From: Actinomycetota bacterium
GTDB lineage: Bacteria; Actinomycetota; Actinomycetes; Actinomycetales; Microbacteriaceae
Assembly: GCA_027728145.1 (NCBI GenBank)
Contig: JAQBZV010000051.1
Span: 1-7,198, forward strand
Reading direction: 5' to 3'
Length of the DNA stretch: 7,198 bases
Numbering within the stretch: the stretch's first letter is position 1; the number at the start of each line of letters is the position of its first letter. The notes beneath the pieces are model-generated. The model did no database searches. It saw nothing but the letters and a program-made list of their open reading frames with translations, and was not told the origin of the DNA. Shown in pieces: positions 6,645 to 7,198 of this stretch. The position numbers were made by a program, and so were the translations under genes.

Positions 6645-7198
6645 GTGAATTACCCCACGAGACGCGCAACCGGCATGGGACTTTTTCTGATGCTGAGCGG
6701 ACTTGCCGCGTGGGCAGCATCGTTGACTCTCGCGGGAGAGGGCTACCGTCTAGCGCTCACCGGCGAAAAGCCCAGTTGCGATATCAACCCCTTCTTTTCC
6801 TGCGGCAACGTGATGCAGAGCTGGCAAGCCACCCTGTTCTTTGACATTCCGAACCAGCTGTACGGAATTGGCGGTTACGCGGTTGTGGCGGCTATTGGTG
6901 CTGCCGTGATGTCGGGCTCGACATTCAAACGGGGCTTCTGGGTTCTGACCACGCTCGGCCTCTTCTCCGCGTACTTCTGGCTCATGTGGATGTTCTACCA
7001 AGCAGTGTTTGTTATCGGTTTCTTGTGCCTTTACTGCATGGTGGTCTGGGCCATCCACATCATCGTGTGGTGGATTTTCCTGCCCTGGGCGCTAAAGCAG
7101 GGCATTCTGGGGTCGTCACCACGGCTCAAGAAATTGGGAGCGCAATGGCTCCCCTATAGCTGGATTCTGATTGTCATCAACTACGCCGTCATCGGCTT
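6645..7198 (+). CDS. Vitamin K epoxide reductase (VKOR) family membrane protein (3' end cut by window edge)
   Basis: Bacterial VKOR homologues reoxidise a DsbA-like thioredoxin-fold partner using quinone, and so drive disulfide formation outside the membrane. The 184 codons present show the family cysteines in the expected pattern. The loop pair is C45-x7-C53 in PSCDINPFFSCGNVMQSW, with Ser 59 six residues after C53 (human C43, C51 and S57 have the same spacing). The active-site CxxC is C128-x2-C131 in GFLCLYCMVVW. Hydrophobic segments lie at about 11-30, 72-90, 98-118 and 119-148, and a fifth begins near 170, so only a short C-terminal part is missing. The GTG at 6645 has no Shine-Dalgarno but fits a leaderless start. 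ATG 6675 (MGLFLM) is an alternative, also without a ribosome site. No DsbA partner is visible in the window. The gene diverges from rne. Confidence 0.95.
   Translation, partial: MNYPTRRATGMGLFLMLSGLAAWAASLTLAGEGYRLALTGEKPSCDINPFFSCGNVMQSWQATLFFDIPNQLYGIGGYAVVAAIGAAVMSGSTFKRGFWVLTTLGLFSAYFWLMWMFYQAVFVIGFLCLYCMVVWAIHIIVWWIFLPWALKQGILGSSPRLKKLGAQWLPYSWILIVINYAVIG

Overview
The window looks like a chromosomal segment of a moderately high-GC actinobacterium. ObgE, L27, L21 and the RNase E/G protein all read as actinobacterial versions, and GTG starts are common. The order VKOR / rne / rplU / rpmA / obgE suggests the Micrococcales, perhaps a Microbacteriaceae relative. That placement rests on gene order and remembered protein sequences, not on a search.

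Layout. Positions 1-6414 are almost entirely one minus-strand gene train. Read 5'->3' on that strand it is: RNase E/G (6414-4408), a UPF0718/DUF318-type permease (4369-3395), a TIGR03943/DUF1980-type membrane protein (3405-2665), an uncharacterised membrane-anchored protein with an Ig-like region and a propeller-like region (2684-1296), then rplU (1186-872), rpmA (860-603) and the 5' part of obgE (524 to the left edge). On the plus strand at the right edge is a divergent vitamin K epoxide reductase-type (VKOR) gene, 6645 onward, cut by the window end. The 230-bp region between rne and VKOR holds the only clear divergent promoter region. Antisense open frames inside the real genes are compositional shadows and are not annotated.

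How the genes fit together. rne-rplU-rpmA-obgE is an old actinobacterial neighbourhood for RNA decay and ribosome assembly. Here a tightly coupled three-gene cassette sits between rne and rplU. The permease stop overlaps the next start by 11 nt. The next junction overlaps by 20 nt, with a very strong Shine-Dalgarno inside the upstream coding sequence. The first two genes are a known pair (B. subtilis YcgR/YcgQ type), thought to handle a metal(loid) or another thiol- or histidine-binding substrate. The third is not one I recognise and is the best candidate for an undescribed component. A candidate promoter in the gap before rplU would let the ribosomal genes be expressed independently. A perfect 9-bp UUCG stem-loop separates rpmA from obgE. 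VKOR has an extended -10 motif placed so that transcription should begin at its GTG codon, which suggests a leaderless mRNA.

No tRNA, rRNA, CRISPR, insertion sequence or phage feature was seen.
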